Source of the DNA: Ferribacterium limneticum
Lineage (GTDB): Bacteria; Pseudomonadota; Gammaproteobacteria; Burkholderiales; Rhodocyclaceae
Length of the DNA stretch: 64,000 bases
Direction of reading: 5' to 3'
NCBI RefSeq assembly: GCF_020510585.1
Contig: NZ_CP075190.1
Span: 2,168,001-2,232,000, forward strand
Part shown: piece after piece, positions 45,880 through 53,810 of the stretch
How positions within the stretch are numbered: the stretch's first letter is position 1
How the letters are laid out: the number at the start of each line of letters is the position of its first letter
Translations under genes and position numbers: made by a program
Notes under the pieces: generated by a model
The model's input: the letters and a program-made list of their open reading frames with translations, nothing else
Databases searched by the model: none
What the model was told of the DNA's origin: nothing

Positions 45880-48351
45880 ATGCCCAGGAGCAACAAGAGC
45901 AAAAAGCGTAGTGAGGAAGAGTTGCAGCGCTTTGCCGCGGCCATGGAAGCCATCGATGATGGAATTTTCATTGTCGACCGCGCCAGCATGCGGCTTATAC
46001 ATGTCAACGATGCGGCTTGTCGTTTCCGAAACCAGGTACGCGAAGAACTTATCGCCATCGAACCCTGGGTATTGGCAGGCATGTCGCGGGCCGAACTTGA
46101 AGAGACCTACGATGCACTCATCACCGGTCATTCGGATGCCACGCCACTGGAAACTCAGCGCTTCGGCAAAGACGAAGCTGCGGTCTGGGTCGAAATTCGG
46201 CGTCATGCGCAACTCTTGCAAGACGGCTGGACCATTGTCATCATGGTCCGCGACATTAGCGCGCGGAAGCTGGCCGAAGCAGCGCTTCACGCCAGCGAAG
46301 TCCGTTTTCGCAATGTATTCGAAAAAGCCTATACCGGTCTGGCAATAGCCGACCTGTCCGGGACATTGCTTGAAGCCAACGAATGCCTGGCTCACTTGCT
46401 GGGTTACACGCGGCACGAGCTGGTCGGAATGAATATTGGCCACTTCACCCACCCTGACGATCTGGCTGCCGAACGCGCCTTTCTGGAAGAGATTCAAGAC
46501 GGAAAACGCGACGTCTATCGAATGGAAAAGCGCTATCTTTCCAGGCAAGGCGACCTGCTCTGGGTCGACCTGCTGGTCACGGCAGTTCCGGATGCGCATG
46601 GAAAACCGTTCGAAACGATTGGTCTGATCCTCGATATTACGGATCGTAAACGTGCCGAGACGGAACTCCGTATTGCCGCCACCGCCTTCGATTCGGATAC
46701 GGCAATGTTGGTCACCGATGCCGATGGCCGCATACTGAAAATCAACAAGGCAATGGCCGAGAGCAGTGGTTATTCAGTTGACGAAGTCGTCGGTCGGACA
46801 CCGAAGCTGTTCCAGTCCGGTCGTCATGGTGAAGACTTTTATCGTGACATGTGGGAAACCATCCGCCGTACGGGCAGGTGGCAGGGAGAGGTATGGGATC
46901 GGCGCAAATGTGGCGAGGTCTATCCGAAATGGCTGACCATTTCAGCAGTTGTCGGCACCGATGGTGGTGTAACCAACTACATTGGTAGCCATTACGATAT
47001 TTCCGAGCAGAAGAAAGCCGAAGAAAAGATCGAAGCACTGGCCTTTTTCGACCAGCTGACCGGCTTGCCAAACCGGACGCTCCTGCTCGATCGCCTGAAG
47101 CAGGCGATGACGTCCAGTGGCCGTAGTGGCCGATATAGCGCACTGCTGTTTGTCGATCTGGATAACTTCAAGACGCTGAACGATACGCTGGGCCATGTCA
47201 TTGGCGACGCGTTTCTGACACTGGTGGCACAACGCCTGAAATCCTGTGTACGCGAGGTGGACACCGTCGCCCGTCTTGGCGGCGATGATTTTGTCATCAT
47301 CCTGTCCAGCCTGAGCGCGAGCGAGGCCGAGGCCGCCGTGAGCACCGAAGCCATCGCCGAAAACATCCTGGCCTCGCTCAACCTGCCCTATCGACTTAAC
47401 GAAGCAATTCATCGCGGCACGGCCAGTATTGGCGCCACTTTGTTCAAGGGGACGCGGATTTCGAGTGAAGACCTCATGAAACAGGCTGATCTCACGATGT
47501 ACAAGGCCAAGGCGGCGGGCCGCAATACCTGCCACTTTTTTGACCCGGCCATGGAGATCGCGGTCAGGGAACGCGCCGCCCTCGAAAAGGATTTCAGGAC
47601 GGCGCTCGATGACCAGCAGTTTCTCCTGCACTACCAAGCCCAGGTGACGAGCGAGCAGCGGATGATTGGCGCCGAAGTACTGGTGCGCTGGCAGCATCCG
47701 CAACGGGGCATGATATCGCCGGCCGACTTCATTCCCTTGGCCGAGGAAACTGGCCTGATCCTGCCGCTGGGTCACTGGGTATTGGAGGCCGCCTGCAAAC
47801 AATTGGCGAAATGGGCCGGGCAAGCCGAATTCGACGCGCTCACGATTGCCGTGAATGTCAGTGTGCGGCAGTTCCGCCAGGTGGACTTTGTGGCCGAGGT
47901 GTTGTCCGTGCTCAAAAGTACCGGGGCAAATCCGTCGCGCCTGAAACTGGAACTGACGGAAAGCCTTCTGGTAGATAACGTTGAAAACATCATCGAGAAG
48001 ATGTTTGCGCTGAAAGCCAAGGGCATTGGTTTTTCGCTGGATGACTTCGGCACCGGCTATTCCTCGCTCTCTTACCTGAAACGCCTGCCGCTCGACCAGC
48101 TGAAGATCGACCAGTCCTTTGTCCGCGACGTTCTTATCGATCCGAATGATGCGGCAATCGCCAGAACCGTTGTTGCATTGGCCGACAGTCTGGGGCTGGG
48201 GGTCATCGCCGAAGGTGTCGAAACGGCGGCGCAGCGCGACTTTCTCGAAGCTGCCGGCTGCCATGCCTATCAGGGCTATTTCTTTGGTCGTCCGTTAGCG
48301 CTCGACGACTTCGAGCTGCTGGCGTCGCGGGTTCCGATGCCGATTCAGTAA
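45880..48351 (+). CDS. PAS-PAS-PAS-GGDEF-EAL c-di-GMP signalling protein
   Basis: This 823-residue soluble protein has three PAS-type sensor domains (about 15-135, 145-260, 270-390), then a GGDEF domain and an EAL domain. The cyclase motif reads RLGGDDF rather than GGDEF. The phosphodiesterase motif reads EVLVRW rather than EALxRW, but the metal and catalytic blocks LKLELTES, DDFGTGYSSLSYLK, KIDQSFV, VIAEGVET and QGYFF are intact. It is therefore more likely a c-di-GMP phosphodiesterase with a regulatory or weak cyclase half. ATG 45880 follows GGAG. It is 30 bp after the chemoreceptor gene. Confidence 0.94.
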   Translation: MPRSNKSKKRSEEELQRFAAAMEAIDDGIFIVDRASMRLIHVNDAACRFRNQVREELIAIEPWVLAGMSRAELEETYDALITGHSDATPLETQRFGKDEAAVWVEIRRHAQLLQDGWTIVIMVRDISARKLAEAALHASEVRFRNVFEKAYTGLAIADLSGTLLEANECLAHLLGYTRHELVGMNIGHFTHPDDLAAERAFLEEIQDGKRDVYRMEKRYLSRQGDLLWVDLLVTAVPDAHGKPFETIGLILDITDRKRAETELRIAATAFDSDTAMLVTDADGRILKINKAMAESSGYSVDEVVGRTPKLFQSGRHGEDFYRDMWETIRRTGRWQGEVWDRRKCGEVYPKWLTISAVVGTDGGVTNYIGSHYDISEQKKAEEKIEALAFFDQLTGLPNRTLLLDRLKQAMTSSGRSGRYSALLFVDLDNFKTLNDTLGHVIGDAFLTLVAQRLKSCVREVDTVARLGGDDFVIILSSLSASEAEAAVSTEAIAENILASLNLPYRLNEAIHRGTASIGATLFKGTRISSEDLMKQADLTMYKAKAAGRNTCHFFDPAMEIAVRERAALEKDFRTALDDQQFLLHYQAQVTSEQRMIGAEVLVRWQHPQRGMISPADFIPLAEETGLILPLGHWVLEAACKQLAKWAGQAEFDALTIAVNVSVRQFRQVDFVAEVLSVLKSTGANPSRLKLELTESLLVDNVENIIEKMFALKAKGIGFSLDDFGTGYSSLSYLKRLPLDQLKIDQSFVRDVLIDPNDAAIARTVVALADSLGLGVIAEGVETAAQRDFLEAAGCHAYQGYFFGRPLALDDFELLASRVPMPIQ

Positions 48352-48582
48352 AAACATTCGCATCGGTTTGCGGAAAGTACTGGCGACTGGCCGTTCATCT
48401 TTCAAATTGGCGCATCGGCACGGCAATGGCCTAGAATAAATACAGGCTCGGTGGCATTCGCAACTCGCCATTCATGCGACAGCCATCGGCTTCAATCAAT
48501 GCCAATGATCGGCAGGCAAGCTTCATCCCTAGCGCATTTCGAAGCAAAGACAGCAGTAGCAACAAGCCCAACGGAGCGTTCA

Positions 48583-48744
48583 GTGCTACAAGTAATTTTC
48601 GAGAATCAATACGTGCTTGCGGCACTCATCCTGGCATTTCTGATCGGGGTGCCGGCGCTGATCTTGCGCGGTCGCGGCGTGCGCGACCCCTCTCGGCCGG
48701 AACGCCGAAATCAGCCGCGACCGGGCGATGACCGTCGAGCCTAG
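48583..48744 (+). CDS. Small single-pass membrane protein (53 residues)
   Basis: The GTG at 48583 follows GGAG at 7 nt. The product has one membrane helix (YVLAALILAFLIGVPALIL) and a basic, arginine-rich C-terminal tail (RGRGVRDPSRPERRNQPRPG), so the tail should be cytoplasmic. The frame is open further upstream (to 48451), but that part has no convincing start. I do not recognise a family. A repeat copy follows 33 bp after the stop. The 231 bp before it, after the GGDEF-EAL gene, hold nothing else I can identify. Confidence 0.5.
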   Translation: MLQVIFENQYVLAALILAFLIGVPALILRGRGVRDPSRPERRNQPRPGDDRRA

Positions 48745-48777
48745 TGCTTCCCGGAGCCGCCACGGCGGCTAGAAAGC

Positions 48778-48814
48778 GATTTCAATTTTGGCCATTATTT
48801 CCGGTTGACCGTAG
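48778..48814 (-). repeat. Dispersed repeat copy 12
   Basis: Minus-strand CTACGGTCAACCGGAAATAA, T, then GGCCAAAATTGAAATC. It lies between the small membrane-protein gene and the DUF4202 gene, which converge on it. Confidence 0.95.
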
Positions 48815-48817
48815 CGA

Positions 48818-49417
48818 TCAGCCTTCGCCAACCGCTTTCAGGATCAATGGCACCAGTGCCTCGGGCAGCTTGATGCCGCCCGTTGTGGCGAAAGTCTGGG
48901 CGGTACCCGACATTTTCTTCCACGTCTTGCGGATGATGCCGAGCCATTTTTCTTCGGTGTAATCAGGCTGCTGGCCGGCGAAGCCCAGCATGTAGTGCTC
49001 GATGAAAACGAGGCAGCTGACGTCTTCCAGCATCTGCGTATCCGGGTTGGTCTTGATGTCCTGCTTGCTGATCGCTGTTTTGACCTGCTCTACCATCGCC
49101 TCGTCGTAACCGGCCTGGCGCATCAAATTGCCGGCTGTCTCGGCGTGGAATTTATAAAGCCCGGTGCGCCAGGCAAAGTAGCCGGGTTTGCCGAGCGGAT
49201 AGCTGCTGCGCGGCACCGTCCACCGCTGTATGTGCTGGGCGCGCACGGCGAGTTGGGCGACTTCGCTGGCATCCGGCGCAAAGCGGCCGATCATCTCGGT
49301 CATGCGTTGGGCGTAAAGCAGCTCTTTCGGCAGCCCTTCATCCTGATTCGGGTCTTGCGCGTTGGCGGCATCAAACAGGGCGATGGTTTTGTTGAAACGT
49401 TCCGGGTTGGCGATCAT
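48818..49417 (-). CDS. DUF4202 family protein
   Basis: This 199-residue protein starts MIANPERFNKTIALFDAANA and continues AQDPNQDEGLPKELLYAQRM and LAVRAQHIQRWTVPRSSYPL, then GKPGYFAWRTGLYKFHAE, the DUF4202 pattern. The conserved His residues and EDVSCLVFIEHY suggest an HD-like helical fold, but the activity is unknown. ATG 49417 has GAGAA upstream and matches the family N terminus; the frame extends 198 nt further up without support. It is a single gene, convergent with the small membrane-protein gene. Confidence 0.87.
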   Translation of the reverse strand: MIANPERFNKTIALFDAANAQDPNQDEGLPKELLYAQRMTEMIGRFAPDASEVAQLAVRAQHIQRWTVPRSSYPLGKPGYFAWRTGLYKFHAETAGNLMRQAGYDEAMVEQVKTAISKQDIKTNPDTQMLEDVSCLVFIEHYMLGFAGQQPDYTEEKWLGIIRKTWKKMSGTAQTFATTGGIKLPEALVPLILKAVGEG

Positions 49418-49613
49418 TGAATTCTCGTGGCAGCGTGTTTTGTTCAGGTTGAAAAGCCCTGCCAATGTAACAGGGGTTTTTACTTCCAGCGCTGGTGTCG
49501 CGGTCCGGCCTGAACCATCACCCACAACGCATAGCACATGCGGATATACTCTTGCACGGCGCATATCTGTCGAAAGCGCCGCTCCGCTTCCATCCAAAAA
49601 CAAGGGAATACAC

Positions 49614-50144
49614 ATGCACTCAAGACTGGTTTTGTCCGTACTTGCCGCACTCGCTTGCCTGCCCGCCGTGGGCCATGCCCAACAATGCCCGACCGGCTAT
49701 ACCGCCACCACAGTGACCGGCCGCGTGACGACGATGAATGTTTCCCAAACCCGGCAAGTCGGCCAGGTCTGCCTGGTCATGGTTACCGCCGACGGTCGCG
49801 AAGTGTTTGACAACTGCGGCGCACTGCTCGGCAAAGTCACCGCGACGGATACTACGACCGGCGCCAGCACGCTGAACCATACCGCCGTCTTCGAACTCCT
49901 CGAATCCTTCCAGACTTACCAGGATACAGCCCAGGTCACCGGTGTCCTCGACACCGATGCCGACGGCAATCCCTGTGCCTTCTCGGTCACCGAGCACATG
50001 ACCAAAATCCGCTCAGGCACGGGCATTTTCTACGGCGCAACCATTGACGTTGTTGGCGAAGGCAGCATCAGCTTCTGTCCGGACAAGAACCTCAACACCT
50101 TCCAGCTCAACGGCCACGGCTGCGTCCGCAAGCTTCGCCGCTAA
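49614..50144 (+). CDS. Exported protein of unknown function
   Basis: This 176-residue protein has a signal peptide (MHSRLVLSVLAALACLPAVG, cleaved near AHA-QQ). The mature part is beta-rich with several cysteines (CPTGY, VCLVMV, NCGALL, PCAFSV, FCPDK, GCVRK), which could form disulfides in the periplasm. I do not recognise a family. AAGGGA precedes the ATG. It is a single gene divergent from the DUF4202 gene and is followed 55 bp later by the convergent GST gene. Confidence 0.75.
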   Translation: MHSRLVLSVLAALACLPAVGHAQQCPTGYTATTVTGRVTTMNVSQTRQVGQVCLVMVTADGREVFDNCGALLGKVTATDTTTGASTLNHTAVFELLESFQTYQDTAQVTGVLDTDADGNPCAFSVTEHMTKIRSGTGIFYGATIDVVGEGSISFCPDKNLNTFQLNGHGCVRKLRR

Positions 50145-50199
50145 TCGCCGCAGTTGTTCGGCCAGCCCGGTTTCTCGATCGGGTTGGCCGAATCCGCCT

Positions 50200-50832
50200 T
50201 CAACGCAGCACCGAAGCGTAGCCCTCTTCCGCCAGCACCTGGCGCACAGCCGGCCTGGTCAGCATCCGCCGGTAGTGGGCCTCGCAGTTTTCCGGCAATG
50301 GAATGCCGATGCGATCGGCCCAGAACTCAACGTAGAACAGCGCCGCATCGGCGATCGTGAAGTGATCAACAACGTATTGCCGCCCGGCCAGTTCGCGATT
50401 GACGATGGCGAAAGCCTTGTCGATGATCTGCCGGCCCTGGGCCTTGACCGACTCGTGGTCCGAACTGCTCGGCGCGAAGCGCTCGGTAGTGAAAATCCGG
50501 GCAAAGCCTTGCGTGTGCAGCGTATGCACGGCGTAGTTCATGACGCTGAGCACCTGCACTTCATCCTTCAAGGCTTCCGGCAGCAATTTGCGCTTCGGGT
50601 AATTGCGCGCCAGCCACCAGGCGATGGCCGAGAATTCGGTGAGCGCCGTGCCATCGTCAAGGACCAGCGCCGGTATCGAACCCTTGGGATTGATCGCGGC
50701 ATAGTCCTTCTTGTACTGGTCGCCGGCCAGCAGATTGACGACGTAGGCTTCGAAGACCAGGCCGCATTCTTCGAGCAGGATGTGGATGCCGGTCGAGCAC
50801 GAACCCGGCGTCATGTAGAACTTCATGGTCAT
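50200..50832 (-). CDS. Glutathione S-transferase family protein
   Basis: This 210-residue protein has an N-terminal thioredoxin-like domain (MKFYMTPGSCSTGIHILLEE, the Ser/Cys start of beta-class GSTs; INPKGSIPALVLDDGTALTE) and a helical C-terminal domain (VVDHFTIADAALFYVEFWAD). The substrate is unknown. The ATG overlaps the stop of the preceding unknown gene (ATGA), and that gene is coupled in the same way to a rhodanese gene, so the three form one operon. Confidence 0.93.
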   Translation of the reverse strand: MTMKFYMTPGSCSTGIHILLEECGLVFEAYVVNLLAGDQYKKDYAAINPKGSIPALVLDDGTALTEFSAIAWWLARNYPKRKLLPEALKDEVQVLSVMNYAVHTLHTQGFARIFTTERFAPSSSDHESVKAQGRQIIDKAFAIVNRELAGRQYVVDHFTIADAALFYVEFWADRIGIPLPENCEAHYRRMLTRPAVRQVLAEEGYASVLR

Positions 50833-51197
50833 TCGGTTTCTTCCTCAAGCACCAGGCCAGCGAACAACCCTTCAGCGCGGATCATCGCCTTGAAGGCCTT
50901 CATCACCGGGCGGGATAGCGTTGTTTCAGCCAGCACGCGGGTTTCGTAAATGAAATTTTTGAGCGCCTCGCTCGACTCGCGCCGGGCATCCGCGATCAAG
51001 GCATGGAACTCGTCGCCAAAACGCTGGCCGGGCCGGTCCTTGACGGCGTCGTAGAGCGCCTCCATGACGATCTTGTCGACGCTCCCCATCTTGCACTTGC
51101 CGTCGAGGATCTTGAGCATGACCGTGGTGGCGCAATCGACATCGCTCGGCGACAGCGCATGCGTCGCCACCCAGTCGCGAACACGCGCTGCCGTCAT
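50829..51197 (-). CDS. Unknown protein coupled to rhodanese and GST
   Basis: This 122-residue, mainly helical protein starts MTAARVRDWVATHALSPSDV and contains ATTVMLKILDGKCKMGSVDK, then FGDEFHALIADARRESSEAL. I do not recognise a family. There is no signal peptide or membrane segment. The start at 51197 overlaps the rhodanese stop and its own stop overlaps the GST start, both as ATGA, so it should be made in step with them. Two cysteines (CATTV and GKCK) leave room for a thiol-linked role, which is inference. Confidence 0.75.
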   Translation of the reverse strand: MTAARVRDWVATHALSPSDVDCATTVMLKILDGKCKMGSVDKIVMEALYDAVKDRPGQRFGDEFHALIADARRESSEALKNFIYETRVLAETTLSRPVMKAFKAMIRAEGLFAGLVLEEETE

Positions 51198-51532
51198 GCC
51201 GCCAGCGGACCAGCCTGGGCGGCAACCAGCGCCTCGTAGCCGCCATCGACGCTGAACACTTTTGAATAGCGGAAATCGATGAACATCTGGGCGAAAACCT
51301 TGCTGGCGTTGCCGTGGTAGCAATAGATCACCACCGGTGCCTCCTTCGGCAGGCGCTTCATCCAGGCCAGCAGGCGATCTTCGGACAGATGCGCGGCACC
51401 ATCGAGATGCGCCTTCTGGTAGTTGGCCATGTCGCGCACGTCAAAAACGATGGGGGGCGGCTCACCGCGCAGCAACGAGATGGCCTCACTGGCCGAAATG
51501 CAGCGAAAAGCAGGTTTTTCAACGGTGTTCAT
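51194..51532 (-). CDS. Rhodanese-like (GlpE-type) sulfurtransferase
   Basis: This 112-residue single-domain rhodanese has PIVFDVRDMANYQKAHLDGA and the active-site loop VVIYCYHGNASKVFAQMF with the catalytic cysteine, followed by FSVDGGYEAL. The loop CYHGNAS fits GlpE-like enzymes that transfer sulfane sulfur from thiosulfate or persulfides. It is first in a three-gene operon with an unknown protein and a GST, suggesting thiol or sulfide detoxification (inference). ATG 51532 is chosen by match to the family. Confidence 0.93.
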   Translation of the reverse strand: MNTVEKPAFRCISASEAISLLRGEPPPIVFDVRDMANYQKAHLDGAAHLSEDRLLAWMKRLPKEAPVVIYCYHGNASKVFAQMFIDFRYSKVFSVDGGYEALVAAQAGPLAA

Positions 51533-51760
51533 GGTGGGCGGCGGGAAAAAGGCAATAAACCTTCCGATGCAAGAGCAATGCCACCCGCCGGAATCGCGCA
51601 AAACGTTGATTTACGGTTCTTCGCCGGCATCCCGGCACCCGGAGTTGTCGCCTTCGCGACAATCTCCGAAGGCAAAACCCCGCCACAATCAACCGTCCCC
51701 GGCCGACGCTTTTCCGGTTAGGCTGTCCCGACTGCCACCGGCAGCCCACCAAGGAGCGCC

Positions 51761-53128
51761 ATGCCTACCGCAACACGGCCCGATCAACGGCAGAACCAGC
51801 TTCTGGCCGGTCTGAGCCTGGCCGAGCAATCCCGGTTGCACGACGATCTCGAACCCGTTTTACTCGAGGACGGCAGCGTCCTGCAGAACGCCGGCGAGTT
51901 GCTGAGCCACGTCTATTTCCCGACCAGTTGCGTCATTTCGCTGATCGCCACCACCCGTGAAGGCGCTGCCACCGAGTTGGCCATGGTCGGCAACGAAGGT
52001 CTGGCCGGCATCTCGGCGGTTCTCGGCGACGAACTGTCCAGCCACAAGCTGGTCGTCCAGGGCGCCGGCCATGCCTATCGCCTGAAAGCCGAAACCCTGC
52101 GTTGGGAACTGGCCGAGGGCGGCCGCTTGCAGCAGATGGCGCTGCGTTACGCCCAGGCGCTCATGGTGCAGACCGCACAGGGCCTGCTCTGCGCCCGGCA
52201 CCACAGCGTCGAACAGCAACTGGGCCGCTGGCTGCAGCTCTGTCTGGATCGGCGACCGGACAACCGGATCGCCATGACCCAGGAGCGCATCGCCAGCCTG
52301 CTCGGCCTGCGCCGCGAGGCAATCACCGACGTCGCCGGCAAGCTGCAGGCGGCCGGCCTGATCCGCTACGCCCGCGGCCAGATTGTCGTCGTCGACCGGC
52401 CGGCGCTCGAGGTGCGGGGCTGCGAATGCCATGGCGTGGTGCATTTGGAATTTGAGCGTTTTTTCCGGTCGACCGTAACAATCGATGCGCCCAGCCGCTT
52501 GCGCCCCAACCCGGCTACCCTGCGCCATCGCGCCGAGGCCCGTTGGCGCGAACTGCCGGACAGCGCGCCGGAAGACCCGAGCGAAGCCGCCCACTTGCTG
52601 CATGAACTGGAAATTCGCAAGATCGAGCTGGAAATCGACAACGAGGCGCTGCACGAAGCCAACGACCAGGCCGACGCGCTCAGCGAGCGCTACGCCGACA
52701 TCTACGACTTCGCGCCGATCGGCTACTTCACGCTCGACGCCCAAGGCAACATCCTCGACCTCAATCTGGCCGGCGCCATTCTGCTCGGTCTCAAGCGCTC
52801 GCAGAAAAGCCGGCATCGTTTCATCAATTATCTGGCGCCCGAATGTCAGGCAGCTTTCACCGAGTTCGTCGACAAAGTTCTCGCCGAGAAAAAAAGCGGC
52901 TTCTGCGAGATTACGCTGATGGCCAGCGCGCAACGCCCGGCATCAACACTCAGGGTCGAAGCAGTCCCGGATGAAGAAGGCACCGAATGCCGGATGGTGC
53001 TCATGGACATGACCGAACAGCACAGTGCGCTACGGGCCCTCAAGCATTCGGAAATTCGCTATCGGCAGTTCATCGACGACCTGCCGGTTGGCAAGGGCGC
53101 CGCCGCAAAGCCGCCTAACGACAACTGA
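51761..53128 (+). CDS. Crp-like regulator fused to a PAS domain
   Basis: This 455-residue protein joins a Crp-type regulator (residues 1-230; HVYFPTSCVISLIATTREGA and the HTH AMTQERIASLLGLRREAITD) to a PAS domain (about 305-425; APIGYFTLDAQGNILDLNLA). A second PAS seems to begin at RYRQFIDDLPVG but stops after 12 more residues, so the C terminus looks truncated. A repeat copy lies at residues 228-239 (LEFERFFRSTV), exactly where the related regulator at 43323 has its last domain residues. The repeat may mark a fusion point. AGGAG precedes the ATG. Confidence 0.85.
   Translation: MPTATRPDQRQNQLLAGLSLAEQSRLHDDLEPVLLEDGSVLQNAGELLSHVYFPTSCVISLIATTREGAATELAMVGNEGLAGISAVLGDELSSHKLVVQGAGHAYRLKAETLRWELAEGGRLQQMALRYAQALMVQTAQGLLCARHHSVEQQLGRWLQLCLDRRPDNRIAMTQERIASLLGLRREAITDVAGKLQAAGLIRYARGQIVVVDRPALEVRGCECHGVVHLEFERFFRSTVTIDAPSRLRPNPATLRHRAEARWRELPDSAPEDPSEAAHLLHELEIRKIELEIDNEALHEANDQADALSERYADIYDFAPIGYFTLDAQGNILDLNLAGAILLGLKRSQKSRHRFINYLAPECQAAFTEFVDKVLAEKKSGFCEITLMASAQRPASTLRVEAVPDEEGTECRMVLMDMTEQHSALRALKHSEIRYRQFIDDLPVGKGAAAKPPNDN
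52442..52478 (-). repeat. Dispersed repeat copy 13 (at the Crp-PAS junction)
   Basis: Minus-strand GTTACGGTCGACCGGAAAAA, AC, then GCTCAAATTCCAAATG. The gene reads it backwards as LEFERFFRSTV. Confidence 0.82.
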
Positions 53129-53183
53129 CCTGCGCTTGGCCGGACAACAACGGCGAACGCCGTCGCCCGGCCATCAAGGCTGA

Positions 53184-53408
53184 TCAGGCTGCGACTTTGG
53201 GACGCAGTTCCTTGGTGTGCTTCTCGAAGCCCGCGACCTGATTTTCGGCTTCTTCAGGCGTCACTTCATAGAGTTCCTGGACCTGGCTGACCAAAACTTC
53301 ACGCTTGCTGTCGATGACAGCCAGTCGGGCGTTGTTGATCTTGCCCCAACGCGACTTGATCTTCACGCCAACCGACGTCCAGCCTGCTGCATCAATATCC
53401 CAGCTCAT
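53184..53408 (-). CDS. CsbD-like small stress protein
   Basis: This 74-residue protein starts MSWDIDAAGWTSVGVKIKSR and continues WGKINNARLAVIDSKREVLV, then VQELYEVTPEEAENQVAGFE, the CsbD pattern of small, charged, helical proteins induced by stress. The exact role is unknown. ATG 53408 follows AAGGAG. It is convergent with the Crp-PAS gene and divergent from the unknown gene at 53811. The 402-bp upstream region holds a GC-rich hairpin near 53430-53455, repeat copy 14 and nothing else I can identify. Confidence 0.82.
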   Translation of the reverse strand: MSWDIDAAGWTSVGVKIKSRWGKINNARLAVIDSKREVLVSQVQELYEVTPEEAENQVAGFEKHTKELRPKVAA

Positions 53409-53610
53409 ATCCGACTCCTTGTATTCGGCCCCCGGGCGAAATTGCCCGGCGCCCGCCCCGACCACAAAGCAGATCGGAAACGACAACCGGAATGTCTGTT
53501 GGGCGTTCCGGGATGCGAAACCAAGACTAGTTGGCGGCGCCAAGCCCGTCTGCGCGATTTCGCGCTTAGGGCGAAAATCGCCGGCCGACGGCACAAGCCG
53601 GGGCTTGTGC

Positions 53611-53652
53611 GGTCAACGGTCAAAACCGGGCTTTTTTTCCGGTCAACCGTAA
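53611..53652 (-). repeat. Dispersed repeat copy 14, rearranged form
   Basis: Minus-strand TTACGGTTGACCGGAAAAAA, A, then GCCCGGTTTTGACC followed by GTTGACC. The core arm is flipped at its centre (GTTGACC for GTCAACC), and a second core-like GGTCAACGGTC is fused to the tail. Confidence 0.65.
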
Positions 53653-53810
53653 AAATTGCCGCTCTTCCTCACCTCGCCCAGGCCCGCCACGGCGGCCCAA
53701 ATTCCCTGCCGGACAAAGCCCGGCGCCAAAACCCGGAGATTCATCCAGCATGGCATCGATATTGCAGTTGCACTCCGCTACGAGCAGAACATTTTGACGG
53801 GAGGACAACC

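Noticed and set aside
53217..53810. Upstream extension of the gene at 53811
   Set aside because: The frame is open but crosses the repeat and the divergent CsbD-like gene; the strong ribosome site is at 53811.
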